Shown here: positions 1 through 11,440 of the stretch, piece by piece | How the letters are laid out: each line of letters opens with the position of its first letter | Numbering within the stretch: the first letter of the stretch is position 1 | Origin: Nymphaea colorata | Lineage: Eukaryota; Streptophyta; Magnoliopsida; Nymphaeales; Nymphaeaceae | Direction of reading: 5' to 3' | Length of the DNA: 60,000 nucleotides | Assembly (NCBI RefSeq): GCF_008831285.2 | Contig: NC_045148.1 | Location: 5,086,001 to 5,146,000, forward strand | Program-made: the position numbers and the translations under genes | Notes under the pieces: generated by a model | What the model saw: the letters and a program-made list of their open reading frames with translations, nothing else | What the model was told of the DNA's origin: nothing | Databases searched by the model: none

Positions 1-645
1 TGGTGGAAGAGCTCCGCGGTGGTCTGCCCAATCCCTCTCGAGTCTTGCTTCTTCCGTCATGATTGCCGCTTTCCCTTCCAACCTGCAAACGCATCATCCC
101 CAGGACCCCAACATCATCAACTGTACAATGTAGAGAGTGATGCTGCGATGGTGAGTCGATCAACAACAAAGAAATGATTTGTAATGAACCGTCGTTTTGA
201 AGCAGTGGATGGCATTTGGGGCTGATATTACCTGCTGCGATGGGAGGTGAAGAGTGCCCCCAACCTTGTTAGTCCAGTGCCGGTGGTGGACTGGAGGTCG
301 ACGGCGCCGGTGGCAGACCGACGGTGTGATGATGGTGGCGGCACCATGGCCTACCCAACAAACAGCAAAACCCTAAATCCCCACCCAACGCACAGCAAAA
401 CCCTAAATCCCTAAATGCATTTTGTTAAAATTTTAAATCAATGAATCCACTATCGACCTAATGGGCCTAGCGGGTCCCAACGGGCCCGTAAGCTTAACCC
501 GGACCCAGCCCATTATGATGTCGGGCCAGGCCGGGCACAGCGGGCTATAACCCGATATTTAAAGTAAAACAAGTACCCAGACCCGGGCCCGAACCGGGCC
601 GGGTACCGGGTACCCGGCGGCAGCCCGGCCCGGTGCCCAGGCCTA
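1..645. mobile_element. Right part of an hAT-type DNA transposon (left end outside window)
   Basis: The last ~110 bases are very GC-rich and end in tgcccaggccta at 634-645. Its reverse complement, TAGGCCTGGGCACCGGGC, is a terminal inverted repeat type I associate with plant hAT elements. It abuts a copia LTR fragment at 646. The next eight bases, gagagggt, occur once in the other LTR of the same copia element (7892-7899), which fits an 8-bp hAT target site. The other copy of the duplication would lie left of the window. Positions 1-480 hold no recognisable coding sequence; there is a repeated 'cagcaaaaccctaaatcc' near 364-412. The family is inferred from the terminus only. Confidence 0.5.
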
Positions 646-716
646 GAGAGGGTGAGGATCATTGTGGAATTTTGTTTCTTGTGTGAACTGTGTCCTCTAC
701 TACGGTTTGTTTTTCA
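646..716 (+). repeat. Surviving end of copia 5' LTR
   Basis: The stretch beginning gagagggtgaggatcattg and the stretch containing cctctacta(c/t)ggtttg match 7892-7991 of the same element, with a ~28-base gap relative to that copy. It ends in ...tttttca at 716, the CA expected at an LTR end, directly before the primer binding site. Confidence 0.75.
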
Positions 717-728
717 TAGTATCAGAGC
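717..728 (+). other. Primer binding site of the copia element (initiator tRNA-Met type)
   Basis: The bases tagtatcagagc differ at one position from the usual TGGTATCAGAGC complement of initiator methionine tRNA used by plant copia elements. They start directly after the LTR end. Confidence 0.7.
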
Positions 729-791
729 TTTTACTTTGTTTCTTTAGCTGGCGTCTTTGGTTGGTGCTTTAGTTCACCTGCTTGGTTCTTC

Positions 792-1550
792 ATGGCATCA
801 AACGAAACATTATGTCAGGCATCACTGCAAGGTACTATTACTCAAACATTATTGCTTGCACCAACTACTCTACAACATTTTTCGAACATCAAGTTGACTG
901 CCCTTGCGCAAGTTGTTGGGCTCAAGACTTCATATTAGGTATGGACTGTTTTTAAAAAATCCTATGCTACCCATTCTCAGCTCAAGAGTCATGCAACTCA
1001 AGGAACAGCTGCAAGGACTTAGGACAGAAAATTTAACCATGGATGATTACTTTTATAAAGCCAAGATGTTGGCTCAGCAACTAGCAGTTGCATCAAAGCC
1101 AATAGAAGAGGAGGACTTAATTATGCACATTCTGAGAGGGATTCCTCAAGAATACTTAGCTTTTAAAACTTCTTTGACCGCCCGAGTAGATTCCATATAT
1201 TTCAATGATTTGCATGGCCTATTGCTCACACAAGAGACATAACTTAAAGATCAAGATTCTGAACATGAAACGTTTACCCCTGCTGCCCTTTATGGCCAAC
1301 CATATTCAGTAAATAGGGGAAATTTTAATAGAAGATAATCCTCAATGTTTCAAAGGGGCCATGGTCGAGGATGTGGCAACTCTGATTTCGGTGGAAAAAA
1401 ATCATATTGTCTATAAGTTTTGTGAAAAAGCAGGCCATAGTGCCAAGACTTGCTTTAAAATAACAAAGAAAGGTCACACCAAAGCGGCTACTACCAACAC
1501 AAACTTGTCATCATCTATGCTCAGGTATACCACTCTACTCCACATATGCT
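792..1550 (+). pseudogene. copia gag remnant (UBN2 domain and zinc knuckle)
   Basis: An ATG at 792 opens a broken gag frame. The stretch 904-1242 encodes the conserved UBN2/retrotran_gag pattern, with SRVMQLKEQLQGLR, then MDDYFYKAKMLAQQLA and MHILRGIPQEY, typical of copia capsid proteins. The zinc knuckle CEKAGHSAKTC (CX2CX4HX4C type) follows near 1415-1450 in another frame. Gag forms the virus-like particle of the element and binds its RNA. Frameshifts and stops around 940, 1242 and 1340 make it non-functional. Confidence 0.75.
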
Positions 1551-1834
1551 AGATATTTAAATTGTATCCCTGACACAAGAGGAAGCCATCACATTGCCAA
1601 TTTTCTTGGGTTCATGACTATTCATGAACCTTATGAAGGCAATGACACCGTAAGGTTGGGGATGAAATAGGTGTGTACATTAAAAATATTGGGTCAACTT
1701 TCTTTCGCTTTCCTAAGTCTACTGTTGCTTTGCATGATATTCTTCGTGCCCGTAAAATGGTTCATAAGTTGTTATTTGAGAATAAATGCTGCAAAGATAA
1801 TTAGGTTATTTTTGAATTTTCTGCTGATCATTGT

Positions 1835-2534
1835 GTGGCAAAGGACCAGAGTATAGGGTTGATGCTACTACACAGAAAGAGTGAAAACGGCCTCTATTGT
1901 CTTCAACTCCCACAACCAATAATAAATAAGCGTCAAATTGAAAAGGTGGCATTGTATGGAAAACAAATGCGAGTCAGTAGATGGCACATCAGACTTGGAC
2001 ATCCTTCCTTGAATACTGTTAAATTTATTTTGAGACATTTTAAACTTCATTTTGATTATGATGTTAAAATCAATAATTTTTGTGATGCTTGTCAATGTGG
2101 GAAATCTCATGCACTTCCTTTTACTTAATCTGATCACAAGGTCACTAAACCTCTCAAAATTGTTCACTCAGATGTCTAGAGGGCATGCGCTCGTGGGCTG
2201 TGATTAGCAAAGACATATATAGACACTACATCTCCTTTATAGATGAATACTCTAAGTATACATGGATTTATTTTCTTACATATATGTCTGATGTTGTATA
2301 TGTTTCATGTTGCAAAGACATTTAAAGCATTCAAGGCAAAAGTTGAAAATATATGTGACACCAAAATTGAATTCTTCCAATCTGACGGTGGTGGTGAATA
2401 TGCAGCTCTCAACAAATTCTTTCAATATCATGGTATTGAAAGAAAAATTTTGTGTCTGCATATACATGAGCAGAGGAAACATCACACACTTGTTGAAACT
2501 GATCTCTCTCTCCTTAAACATGGAGGCGTTCTAG
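1835..2534 (+). pseudogene. copia integrase remnant, N-terminal and core part
   Basis: Residues WHIRLGHPS ... CDACQCGKSH form the H-H-C-C zinc-binding pattern of the pre-integrase/integrase N-terminus (1978-2118). Further on, FFQSDGGGEYAA and the nearby ERK/ETDLSLLKH motif match the integrase core of copia elements. A stop after 2128, a frameshift and a degraded region separate the two. The frame is cut at 2534 by a solo LTR, and the C-terminal integrase part resumes after 5640. Confidence 0.75.
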
Positions 2535-3219
2535 TGTGATCACCCCAAATTTTTTCAAAAGACTACGTTATTTTACCAAAACACAAAACCTGAATTTAGA
2601 GCAAGGTTCAAATCCAAAATCAAACTCTCAAATAAAAAATCCAACTCTCAAATCCAAAACCCAAGTTTATTTTTTATCCGACCATTTGAAACTCAAAATC
2701 CAAAATCGATCTCAAAACAACAAAGTCTGGTGCTATAGGCATCGCACGCGCGTGCACAGATTGCTCCCTTGTTTTACGCTTCGTCCTCGCACCAAAATAT
2801 GTTTTTGAAATTTAAAACAAAGCCGACCACTCTTTTGATACGAAAAACCCTTATTTTGTAAAAAATAAAAAAAAAGAAGTTTGTGCGTCCCACGACGCAT
2901 AGTCGCGTGTTGTGCAATGCACAAGTGATCACTACAATGACTGCATTACGCATTCCCTGTAGCGTGCAAGGTATGCCACACGCGTTTTTCCAGCACCGGG
3001 CACTGTTGCACCTGGCATGTAACAGCGCCAGAGTAGAGGCCTGCACATAGGTGGGCATTAGCCTTGCCCACACCCCGAAAGGGTGTTTGCAGGGCTAATG
3101 GACAATCCCACTTAGTCAAAACCTTTTCTTTTTTTAAGTTGAAAATAATTCAAAATTATTTGAAATTTGCATGAAAATGTGGTGAAATAAAAAAAAAAAA
3201 TCAAATTTTGAGTTTTGGC

Positions 3220-3260
3220 TCCAAAACTCTATATAAATACCCCCATAATCCCCTCTCTTA
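3220..3260 (+). promoter_or_regulatory. TATA box of the solo LTR
   Basis: The motif ctctatataaataccccc is a good plant TATA box, followed about 30 bases later by the cctcTctta/gcatga stretch where transcription of the former element would be expected to start. Inferred from motif and position only. Confidence 0.45.
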
Positions 3261-3540
3261 GGCATGATCTAACCTTTAGAGAAACTCTAGTGCATTCTAA
3301 CTTGAGGAGTTAGAGTTTTTAGTTCTCTTCTTCCATTTCTGTCTTCCTCTTTCCTTCTCATTCATCACCTTCTCCAACTTGAAGCAAGTTTCATCAAGCT
3401 ACAACTCTCTTGGAAGACATCTTCTTCATCATCTTGGAACTTCACTCAATGGAATCTCAGATCATTCCAAGATAAAGTGTTCATTTTCTCTAAAGTTATT
3501 CTCATTAGAAGTATGTAATCAACATCTCTTTTCAATTTTT

Positions 3541-4055
3541 TTGCTTTCTCTCTTCTTCATCTCCCCATGGCCACATGAGATAACTCTCAAATCTCTATCC
3601 TAAAGTCAAGAAGCTATGTTCGAGTGTACCGGGAGCATAAGAAGATGAGATGATATTTCATTTTATGATTAAACCATGCTCTTTCTTTTCTTGAATATAG
3701 TCTTGTTATTGTAATCTTATTTTCACTCATCTTCATCTCTTCATGACCATACAAGATAGCCTTCAAATCTTTATTTTAGAGTAAAGAGAATATTCTTGAG
3801 TGCACCAGAAGTATGAAAAGATGAGATGATATTTCATTTTATGATTAAATTATGCTCTTTCTTTTCTTGAATATAGTCTTGTTGTTGTTACCTATTTCTT
3901 CTCCTCTTCATCTCCCCATGGCCATATAAAATAGCCTTCAAATCTCCATTTTAGAGTCAAGAGATCATTCTTGAGTGCATTGGGAGCATGATAAGATGAG
4001 ATGATATTTCGTGTTATGATTGAATCATGATTTCTCTTTTCTTGAATGTTGCATT
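3541..4055 (+). repeat. Three tandem copies of a ~175-bp unit inside the solo LTR
   Basis: Copies begin near 3541, 3716 and 3890. All contain a cttcatctc..catggccat-like start, a 'caaatct..atttta/ccta gagtcaagag' middle, and the block gatgagatgatatttc followed by ttatgatt and tttcttttcttgaat. They differ by scattered substitutions and small indels. Confidence 0.8.
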
Positions 4056-4729
4056 GTTTTAAGATATTATCTAGCATAGTTGTTTGATTTTTCATTTGTA
4101 TGTAAATGCACTGTGAGAATGAGAGTGTGGTTTGAGGCTCTTTGTTCTTTTGTTAATTTTTTTGAGATTGGGGCTTGTCCAAACCGGAAAAAACCCTCAC
4201 GAACGTGTAAATGTTAATATGCATTTTCATGTCTTTTTCTGTTAGTTTCCTTTTAATCATATGATTAGGAACCCTAATGAGTGCCTTATCATATGGTTTG
4301 GCTTTTTTATATACCCAATGGTGGAAGAAATGTATTCCCTTTTAACAAATAAAATAACTATGTTTTATGTTTATATATTAAAATATTTGAAATCATGCTT
4401 TCCAAAATATTTTCAAAAGAAACCGTTTCAATTGGCTTTGGAGACTTAACTTACGATCTTTTACGAGTCCAAGCTCCCCTTCGTCCTACATCAAACTTGA
4501 AGTCGGATGTTTTAAGTTAATTTTAATCTCATGAAGACACATATGTATATACATATTATATACATATATGTATACATAATGATTTCCTTCATTCTTCTCT
4601 CTCCAGGTTTCCATATTCTATTTTATAAATTTTCACATATACATGAATGCATGTATACATGTGTTTTATTTTCTCTTTCTAGAATATTTTATTTATCTCT
4701 TCAAGTTAAATGTTTTCTCCTAAAAATTT

Positions 4730-4731
<2 letters not shown>

Positions 4732-4773
<42 letters not shown>
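4732..4773. repeat. (TA)n microsatellite, about 21 units
   Basis: An uninterrupted TA dinucleotide run in the solo LTR. Shorter imperfect tatatgtatac-like runs lie around it (4540-4670, 4840-4880). Confidence 0.95.
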
Positions 4774-4778
<5 letters not shown>

Positions 4779-5639
4779 TCCTCTATTTTTCTACCTTTAA
4801 AATCTTTCTTTTTCTTCTAATCAATACCCTCTTTTATAAATTTTCATATATGTGTATATGTGATAATATGTACACATATGTTCATCTCTTTCTTTCTCTC
4901 TCATTCATTTACCGACTTCACCAAGATTAAACTCAAATAATGATCCAATATTGGATTCATGCTTGAAGGTCTACAACCCCAATCCATTTTAAAAAAAAAA
5001 TCCTACTTATATAAGATAGTTAACAAAACAAAAATCTTAGATGTACGTTATGGTATAAATGTTTTTAGATGAATGCTATGGTAGAAATCTTTTTAGATAA
5101 ATGTTGGGGTGTAAATGAATTATTTTCTTCTAATCACATAAGATCAATACATTCATGCATTCCCACTCACTTAATATCACTTGTGATCACAAACATCACT
5201 TCAAAGAAGAGGAGATGGAGCCCTAATTAAGTGGTAACCGAATTATAGCAAAATCTCAAACTACTTAAAGTCTTAAGAGAACACTAAAGTGACTTCAAAA
5301 GGAGATTTTCAATGTTTTGCAAATATTTATAAAGAATTTCTCAAAATCAAAATGTTTTACACTCTTAAAAGATTCTTCAAAACTTTCTCAAAATCTTGAA
5401 ACATAAAATCTTCAACATTTTCTCAAACACTACACTGCATATAGAGTGAATAGATGTTTAAGCTAAAATGAAATGCCTCAATAATAGACATAACCGTTAG
5501 ATTGATTACCCCTAGTAAAGACATCGAGAAAGGTTGATCCTCGTACCTACGGGCGAGTCCCTTTCTCTCTCATTTTCAAAATAAAACTTATCTTTTCTGG
5601 AGTGCTCGAAAACCAACCAAAATTTTAGGGATGCAAACA

Positions 5640-6000
5640 TCTAGTAAAATTTTGGACATACACATTCCACACAACAACATATTTACTGAACTGTGTTCCT
5701 ACTAAAGGACTCAAATTATACCTTTCTCCAAGTGTCTGGCTATGCCGCTTACCAAGACCTACAATCTTACCATGATCACACCCTTTAGCCCAAGTCATCG
5801 AAACACATCTTTCTTAAATATTCTAATGTCTACAAGGGATACCTATGTAACAACCTAGAAAGTTCCAAAATGATTGTCAGCCGACATGTTGTGTTCAATG
5901 AGTCAAATTTCTCATTTCTAGAGCCATCAACTTGATGTTGTCTATCCTACCATCACACCAATACCCATTATTTTACCTATGTTACCATCATTAACCAACT
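5640..6000 (+). pseudogene. copia integrase C-terminal remnant
   Basis: After the solo LTR, frames around 5720-5930 give degraded matches to the copia integrase C-terminus: a 'NVYKGYLC' stretch (5823-5855) and 'MIVSRHVVFNES' (5870-5908), equivalent to the GYS..KGYKC and ..SRHVVFDE signatures. Stops and frameshifts are frequent. Confidence 0.65.
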
Positions 6001-6254
6001 CTACCTATTGTAAGCCACCATCAAATCAAACCAATCCTACACTTGAACCAAATGTCACTCAATCTGCACCACTTATGGCCACCGAGTCATCCTTACCAGC
6101 ATCTACAGAAATTCAAATGCCAACTCTTAACCCATGGTATGATAAGTCGCTCACAAGACGGAATGAGGAGACCCAAACTCCCTTTTCTATGGCCTACCCA
6201 CGAAACCAAGAACATATGTCCAAGCACTCAAGTCAGCCCGTTGACAAGAGGTAA

Positions 6255-7590
6255 TGGCCAAGGAGATGCAAGCCCTTCATCAAAATGTAACATGGACTCT
6301 CGTCCCACCAGACTGGACATTTACCATTATAGGGTGTAAATGGATATTCAAGGTTAAACGTAAATCTGATGGAACTTTGGAGCGTTACAAAGCTCGATTG
6401 GTTGCCAAAGGTTAAGATCAAATTAAAGGCATTGTCTACTTTGAAACATTCAACCTAGTTGTAAAGCCAGCAACCATGCATGTCGTTTTATCTCTTGCTA
6501 CTTTTCTCTGATGGCCTATAAGACAACTTGATGTTAATAATCTATTTCTTCACAAGGATCGAACTGAAGCTGTATATATGGCTCAACCTCCAAGTTTTGA
6601 GGATTGAAGTCACTCAGGTTATGTGTGCAAACTTCATAAAATAATCTATGGACTTAAGCAAGCTCCAAGAGCTTGGTACCATCGTCTAAGTCAGGCACTT
6701 TTCTGCATGAGCTTTTAAATGTCTTAGACCGACATTTCATTGTTCACCTTGACTACAAGTCAAGTTCGTCTCTTTATCACCGTTTATGTTGATGATATAC
6801 TAATCACAGATAACTCTATAGTATAGGTGACTATGTTGATTCATCGTCTCAATACAACCTTCTCTCTCAAAGATCTTTGACTGTTATATTCTTTCTTTGG
6901 TATTCAGTATATTCCAGTGTTAGATTGCACCTGTCACAACAAAAATATATCATCGACATTTTAACTTGAACAGAAATGATTGGTGTCAAGCCTATCCCTA
7001 TGCCTCTATCGACAAATTCCTCACTCACAAAGTTGGAACTCCCGATCTATCCTATGCAGTCAATAAGGTGCCACTATTCATCATGGACTTCTCCTCAAGC
7101 ACAACCCATCTACTCACCTACACGCCTCCTCTGATGCAGACTGGGCTGGATGACCAGACAACTGCAAGTCCACTGGGGCTTATGCTCTCTTCTTTGGGCA
7201 GAATTTGATCTCTTGGAGTTCGAAGAAATAGTGCACTATGGCCCGACCTTCCATTGAAGCTGAGTACCGAGCAATCACCAACACTATTGCAGATATCCTT
7301 TGGCTTAAACATTTATGATAAGGTATGCACATCTATCATTTTGGACCACCAATCCTTTGGTGTGACAACATTAGTACCATCTATATGACAGTGAATCGAG
7401 TCCTTCACCAAAAAAATAAACTTATTGAATTAGATGTACACTTCGTTCGAGATATTGTCGCTCAAAGGCAACTGTCTGTAAGGCATATTCCCTCATCTCA
7501 TCAATTGGTGACCCTCTCACCAAAGATCCAAACATGGAAGCATTTGTTCAAAGGCACATCAAACTCAATGTTTGCTCCAGACCACTGAGT
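6255..7590 (+). pseudogene. copia reverse transcriptase and RNase H remnant
   Basis: The reverse transcriptase fingerprint is visible in pieces. It includes WIFKVKRKSDGT and YKARLVAKG (about 6340-6413), then [13 protein letters not shown] (6643-6685), and the catalytic TVYVDDILIT box (6781-6810), which still has both aspartates. RNase H pieces follow: LWCDN (7350-7364) and HVRDIVAQRQLSVRHIPSS-like text (7437-7500). At least six stops or shifts separate them. The enzyme would have copied the element RNA into DNA; it is inactive here. Confidence 0.8.
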
Positions 7591-7600
7591 TTGAGGGGGA

Positions 7601-7991
7601 TCTTAGCGTATTCCAGATCTAGATCTGATCTTGAAGATGCACCACAAAGGTAAGGCAGACAACTTAGAGCTGAAGCAAAAGGAAAGAGAATTGAGGAAAA
7701 AGGAAATCAACACCAACCGATAATATCTCATGATTACACCAACAAGCAAGAATAAACTGTCATGCCAATTAAATAAATCATATCTCAATGTATGGATAAA
7801 CCAAATTGTAAGCAAACGGAAAGATACTCTTCCAAAATTGTATTGATCTAATGCTTCCCTTATAAATAATGGAACATCTCCTAAAGTGAGGGAGAGGGTG
7901 AGGATCATTGTGGATATAGGAGAACAATTCTGAACAACTTTAAATCTTGTTTCTTGTGTGAACTGTGATTTGCTTCCTCTACTATGGTTTG
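7601..7991 (+). repeat. copia 3' LTR, lacking its last bases
   Basis: It starts right after the polypurine tract with tcttagcgta (a changed TG) and shares its 3' part with 646-710. The final ~10 bases expected from the 5' copy (tttttca) are replaced at 7992 by LINE sequence. 7892-7899 is the intact version of the presumed hAT target. Confidence 0.7.
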
Positions 7992-10620
7992 ACCGTTTGC
8001 CCCAGGGAATCCTTAGTTCTGCCCAAACAAGTACCATTTCTGTTACATCATCTGCCCACTTCCAAGCCATTCCAAGCCAAAATATGCTCCTTGCAGTGCT
8101 TCAAAACAGTTTCAGCAATTTGATTGCTGTCCTTATCATATTTATTGTTTTGTAGACACCACATAAACCATACACCTATAAAAAAAACCCTTCCAGCACT
8201 TACTAAGCTCCTTGTTTCTGATTCTTCTTTGATACGACCATTTTAGACCTCTGATCGAACAAGGTGGGGGCACTGAATGTGTGCCAAACTGCCATGTGAT
8301 TTTTTGCCATAGAGATTTTGAGATTTTGCATTGGAAAAAAAGTGACGCTCCTCTTCCACACTAGCTTTCCAGATGCTAGATGAAAACCCTGTCTTTGCGT
8401 GCGACTTTCAATAGACAATCAGCCTTCACAGTCCACGTAGGCAGTCACATTTGCTCTGGGCTGACCACCACTAGACCAGATGTAGTTAAACAATTTCTCG
8501 TTAGTTCCCTTGAGCCGGATATGGTTCCAAATAGTTCTTCTGCTGATAGACACTGTGGAGTTATCAGTCCAGATCAGCCTGTCAGGTTTATCATCTTCTA
8601 TAGTTGGCCATTCAAAACTGCCTAATGAAATACACCATAAAGGATGTATCCCTTGTGTTTAGGTCATAAATTGTAAAGTTAATAAGAGGCCACACAATAT
8701 AAGCAGTCTCACATGAAATTTGATGAAGTATGATATGCTTTAGCCACCTATCTACCCAAAGTTTGACTTGGCGACCACTATGCACTTGCCAGTTGACGTC
8801 ATTCCTAATGTGTTTCCATGCATGGGAAATGTTATTCCACATAGTAGAACTTCTTGGGTATGAGTCTGCAATCCACAAACTTTTCTTCTTCACATATTTA
8901 TCATTAATGGCTTTGGTCCATTCAGTGTTGGATTCTATAGCTCGACCAGCAAGATACCCTAGCACTATGACCTTGGTTTCAACAATCTTTCTAATTCCTA
9001 TTTGCCCTTCTACATTCGGAAGACAAAGTCTGGTCCATCTAATAAGGTGGCTGTGCTAGACCTCATTGGTGTCACCCCATAAGAATTTAGCACACAGTCT
9101 TTCAATCATCCTGATTGTAGCATTAGGGATCTTCATACCATGCCCCAGTAAAATGGGATAGTCATGAGAACATGATGAATCAGGCACACTTTGAAAGCAC
9201 AAGAAACCATCTTATGTTTCCACATGCTTAGCCTTTTATTCACCTTTTGGATGAGAGAGAGGCATTGACTATCCATGAGCTCCCCCATTTGTAATGGGAG
9301 ACCAAGACAAATAGTTGGAAAGGATCTTTCTTTCCAAGAGAGTTCCAAATTTATGCATGACCTACATTCAATAGTTAGACTAAATTCATAATTTGAACTC
9401 TTTTCAGAATTCATCATAAGTCCCTCATTCGTAGTAAATTGATGAATGAAACTTCTTAACTTCCGTGGACTTGCCCTAGAGAAAAGAAAAATGATGTTGG
9501 CATAGAAAATAGGTGCAATACCTACAGTAGCTCTAGCAATATTGGGAACAATAGTCTTCCTTTCCACCCCAAATTATGCTAAGCTATGCATGAAAAACTC
9601 CATAATTGCAATGAAGAGGTAAGGTGAGAGAAGGTCTCCTTGCCTAAGCTCTCATTAAGCTGGAACCACTCTTCTTCCTTACCATTTATAAGCATAGCAT
9701 ATGACACTCAAGTTACTATCAATTTGATTCGACAAATCTAGTGATCACAAAAAATAAGGTGTTTCAGAGTGTAGAAGAGAAATCCCAAATGATTCTGTCA
9801 TAGGCTTTACTTGAATCAATTTTTGTACAAATTGCCTTGTTTCTGCATTGATTGATCCCGTGAATGACCTCATTGCCAAGCAGGAAACTCTCTTCAATAG
9901 ACTGCTTTGGAAGAAAAGCATTTTGATTATGAAAAATAATCCTACTCACAATGGATCTCATCCTCTTAACCATAATTCTAGTAATGAATTAGGAACACTA
10001 TTACAAAGTGAGATGGGCCTAAATTTGATAATTTGCAGGCACTAGACACTTTACGGGTCAATGCAATGTGTGTTGTATTCACACGCTTGACAAGGTTGCT
10101 ACTTTTGAAAAAAGTTTGGATGGCAGATGAAAAATCTTCCTCTATTAAATCCGAATGATCATGGTAAGATTTGTTTCCAAGTCCATTTGGACCTAGTGTC
10201 AAGTTACTATTATTACCCATAACTGCATCTCTAACTTCTTCTATTGTTACAGGCTGCATAAACATATTACTCTCCTCGTTGGAGACAACAAGACCTTATC
10301 CAACATTCTGATAAAGACATCCACAAGTCTGCTCCTCTTGAAAGAAGTTTTCAAAGTGATCCTAAAATTATTCATGATTTCCAATGGGCCATTGTTCCTT
10401 CTTCTACTTTTAACCGATTCATGAAAAAATATAGTATTAAGGTCACCTTCTTGAAGCCACTTAAGGCAAGATTTCTGTGCCCAATAAGCCTCTTCTACAA
10501 GGAGCAAGAGACCAAGCTCATCCTTAATGGCCTTCTTAAGTACCAATGCTTGACAAGTACCTCCCTTTACTTCTGCCTATGGTTGAAAAGTACATCCCTT
10601 CACTCAGGGAATTTTTTCTT
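7992..10620 (-). mobile_element. Degenerate LINE (non-LTR retrotransposon), 5'-truncated
   Basis: Read on the - strand from about 10546, the parts come in LINE order. First comes the linker before the polymerase (YWAQKSCLKWLQEGDLNTIFFH type, 10247-10546). Then come the reverse transcriptase with a PVTIEEVRDAV start (~10265), a QNAFLPKQSI and DSSKAYDRIIWDF block (9764-9930), and a catalytic-box region FYANIIFLFS (9480-9510). Last is a zf-RVT tail with WVDRWLK and WFMWCLQNN motifs (8060-8965). Frames are broken repeatedly, and the usual ADD catalytic pair is lost. No endonuclease and no clear poly-A end were found. The left junction with the copia LTR is sharp; the right edge is uncertain. Confidence 0.8.
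9133..10265 (-). pseudogene. LINE reverse transcriptase remnant
   Basis: Three frames on the - strand together cover most of a plant LINE reverse transcriptase. The conserved 'SKAYDR..WDF' motif is intact at about 9780-9800. The later box, usually YADD, reads YAN, so one aspartate is deleted and the other changed; polymerase activity is excluded. Frames change at about 9570, 9760 and 9975. Confidence 0.75.
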
Positions 10621-10667
10621 ATGTATATACTCTACTTGACGAGGTCTTTTTCAATTTTGTCTTTTCA

Positions 10668-10913
10668 CCAAGTACATAAACACATGGGGGAAAATCAATC
10701 ATATTCATAACTTACTTTAATATAACAATAATAATGTTAGCATGCATGTGTGAAGTATGTGTTGTCATGTTCATAACTTACTTTAGATATGGTATCACAA
10801 TGGTGAGATTATATAGTACGTAGTTACGAACTTGAAAGATAGTTGTGTTGTCTAAACTAGTAATTTCTGCTCCTCCAAGTACATAAACACTTGGGGGAAA
10901 ATCAATCATATTC
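10668..10913 (+). repeat. 39-bp direct repeat, 207 bp apart
   Basis: ccaagtacataaacac followed by atggggg(aaaatcaatcatattc) occurs at 10668-10706 and, with a base change (a to t), at 10875-10913. Between them ttcataacttacttta is also doubled (about 10702 and 10770). The block lies between the LINE and the CACTA coding traces and could belong to the CACTA subterminal region. Confidence 0.7.
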
Positions 10914-11079
10914 TGTATCTAGAACATTATGCATATAGGTTTTAGTCTCCACATTTTGCATATATCTAGAACAAAATTGAAAACATTCATTTGCAATAAC
11001 CATCAGTGGTAGACCCATCCACTTGGCTTCGATTACGCACATAACCTTTTAGTCAAGATAAGTACTTGTTACATAATAC

Positions 11080-11440
11080 AATATAAGATGTACAATGAAT
11101 ACTTAATGCAACATACTTTTCAATTAGGTACATCTAGCAATACTGAACTGGTCCTCGCAATCTCTCCTCCTCAACAAGATGAATAGTTAAATGTACCATT
11201 ATGTCAAAGAAAGACGGTGAGAAGATCATTTTCATGTGACACAATATGTTTGTCACACGTTCTTCTAACTGGTTTAAATCATTTTCAATTGTTGTCTTTG
11301 AACATATTTTTCTAAAAAACATGCATAAGTCAATTTTTTGTTTTCCCTTTTGTATCTAACAGTGTATGGATAATGTTGTTACACACATTTTTCTTTGTGT
11401 TCATTACATCCAAATTGTGACACAACACATTATGGCTCTT
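11080..11440 (-). pseudogene. TNP2 transposase / DUF4218 remnant
   Basis: The - strand frame 11322-11134 starts FFRKICSKTTIENDL and continues MIFSPSFFDIMVHLTIHL and RGPVQY, the hallmark of the DUF4218 domain in CACTA TNP2 proteins. Just upstream on the same strand, 11420-11350 encodes the end of the transposase domain (DVMNTKKNVCNN). In usual TNP2 proteins a long stretch lies between these two, so an internal deletion of roughly 100 residues is likely here. The DUF4218 part then decays after about 11080. TNP2 would cut the element ends; this copy is broken. Confidence 0.75.

Larger units (their letters stand above)
2535..5639 (+). mobile_element. 3.1-kb solo LTR (probably Ty3/gypsy type) with TCTAG target-site duplication
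   Basis: The element starts TGTGATCACCCC and ends GATGCAAACA, so it has the TG..CA ends of an LTR. The five bases before it (tctag, 2530-2534) and after it (tctag, 5640-5644) are identical, and the copia integrase reading resumes after it, which fixes both borders. No retroviral-type coding is inside, so it is best read as a solo LTR left by recombination. A TATA box (ctatataaatac, about 3229-3240) gives + strand promoter polarity. It holds a threefold ~175-bp tandem repeat (3541-4055) and a (TA)n tract (4732-4773). The length is large for an LTR; a non-autonomous element with TG..CA ends is the alternative. Confidence 0.8.
646..7991 (+). mobile_element. Degenerate Ty1/copia LTR retrotransposon, interrupted by a solo LTR
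   Basis: A dead copia element reads left to right: LTR end (646-716), primer binding site (717-728), gag, integrase, reverse transcriptase, RNase H, polypurine tract (gagtttgaggggga, 7587-7600) and 3' LTR (7601-7991). The order of domains is that of copia (integrase before reverse transcriptase). All reading frames carry many stops and frameshifts. A 3105-bp insertion (2535-5639) splits the integrase; without it the interior is about 3.8 kb, shorter than a typical complete copia interior, so there are deletions too. The 5' LTR is cut off by the hAT end at 645, and the 3' LTR loses its last ~10 bases at the junction with a LINE. Confidence 0.85.

Noticed and set aside
7603-8070. 155-residue - strand open frame
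   Set aside because: It spans the LINE/LTR junction and joins LINE 3' sequence with antisense LTR; not a gene.
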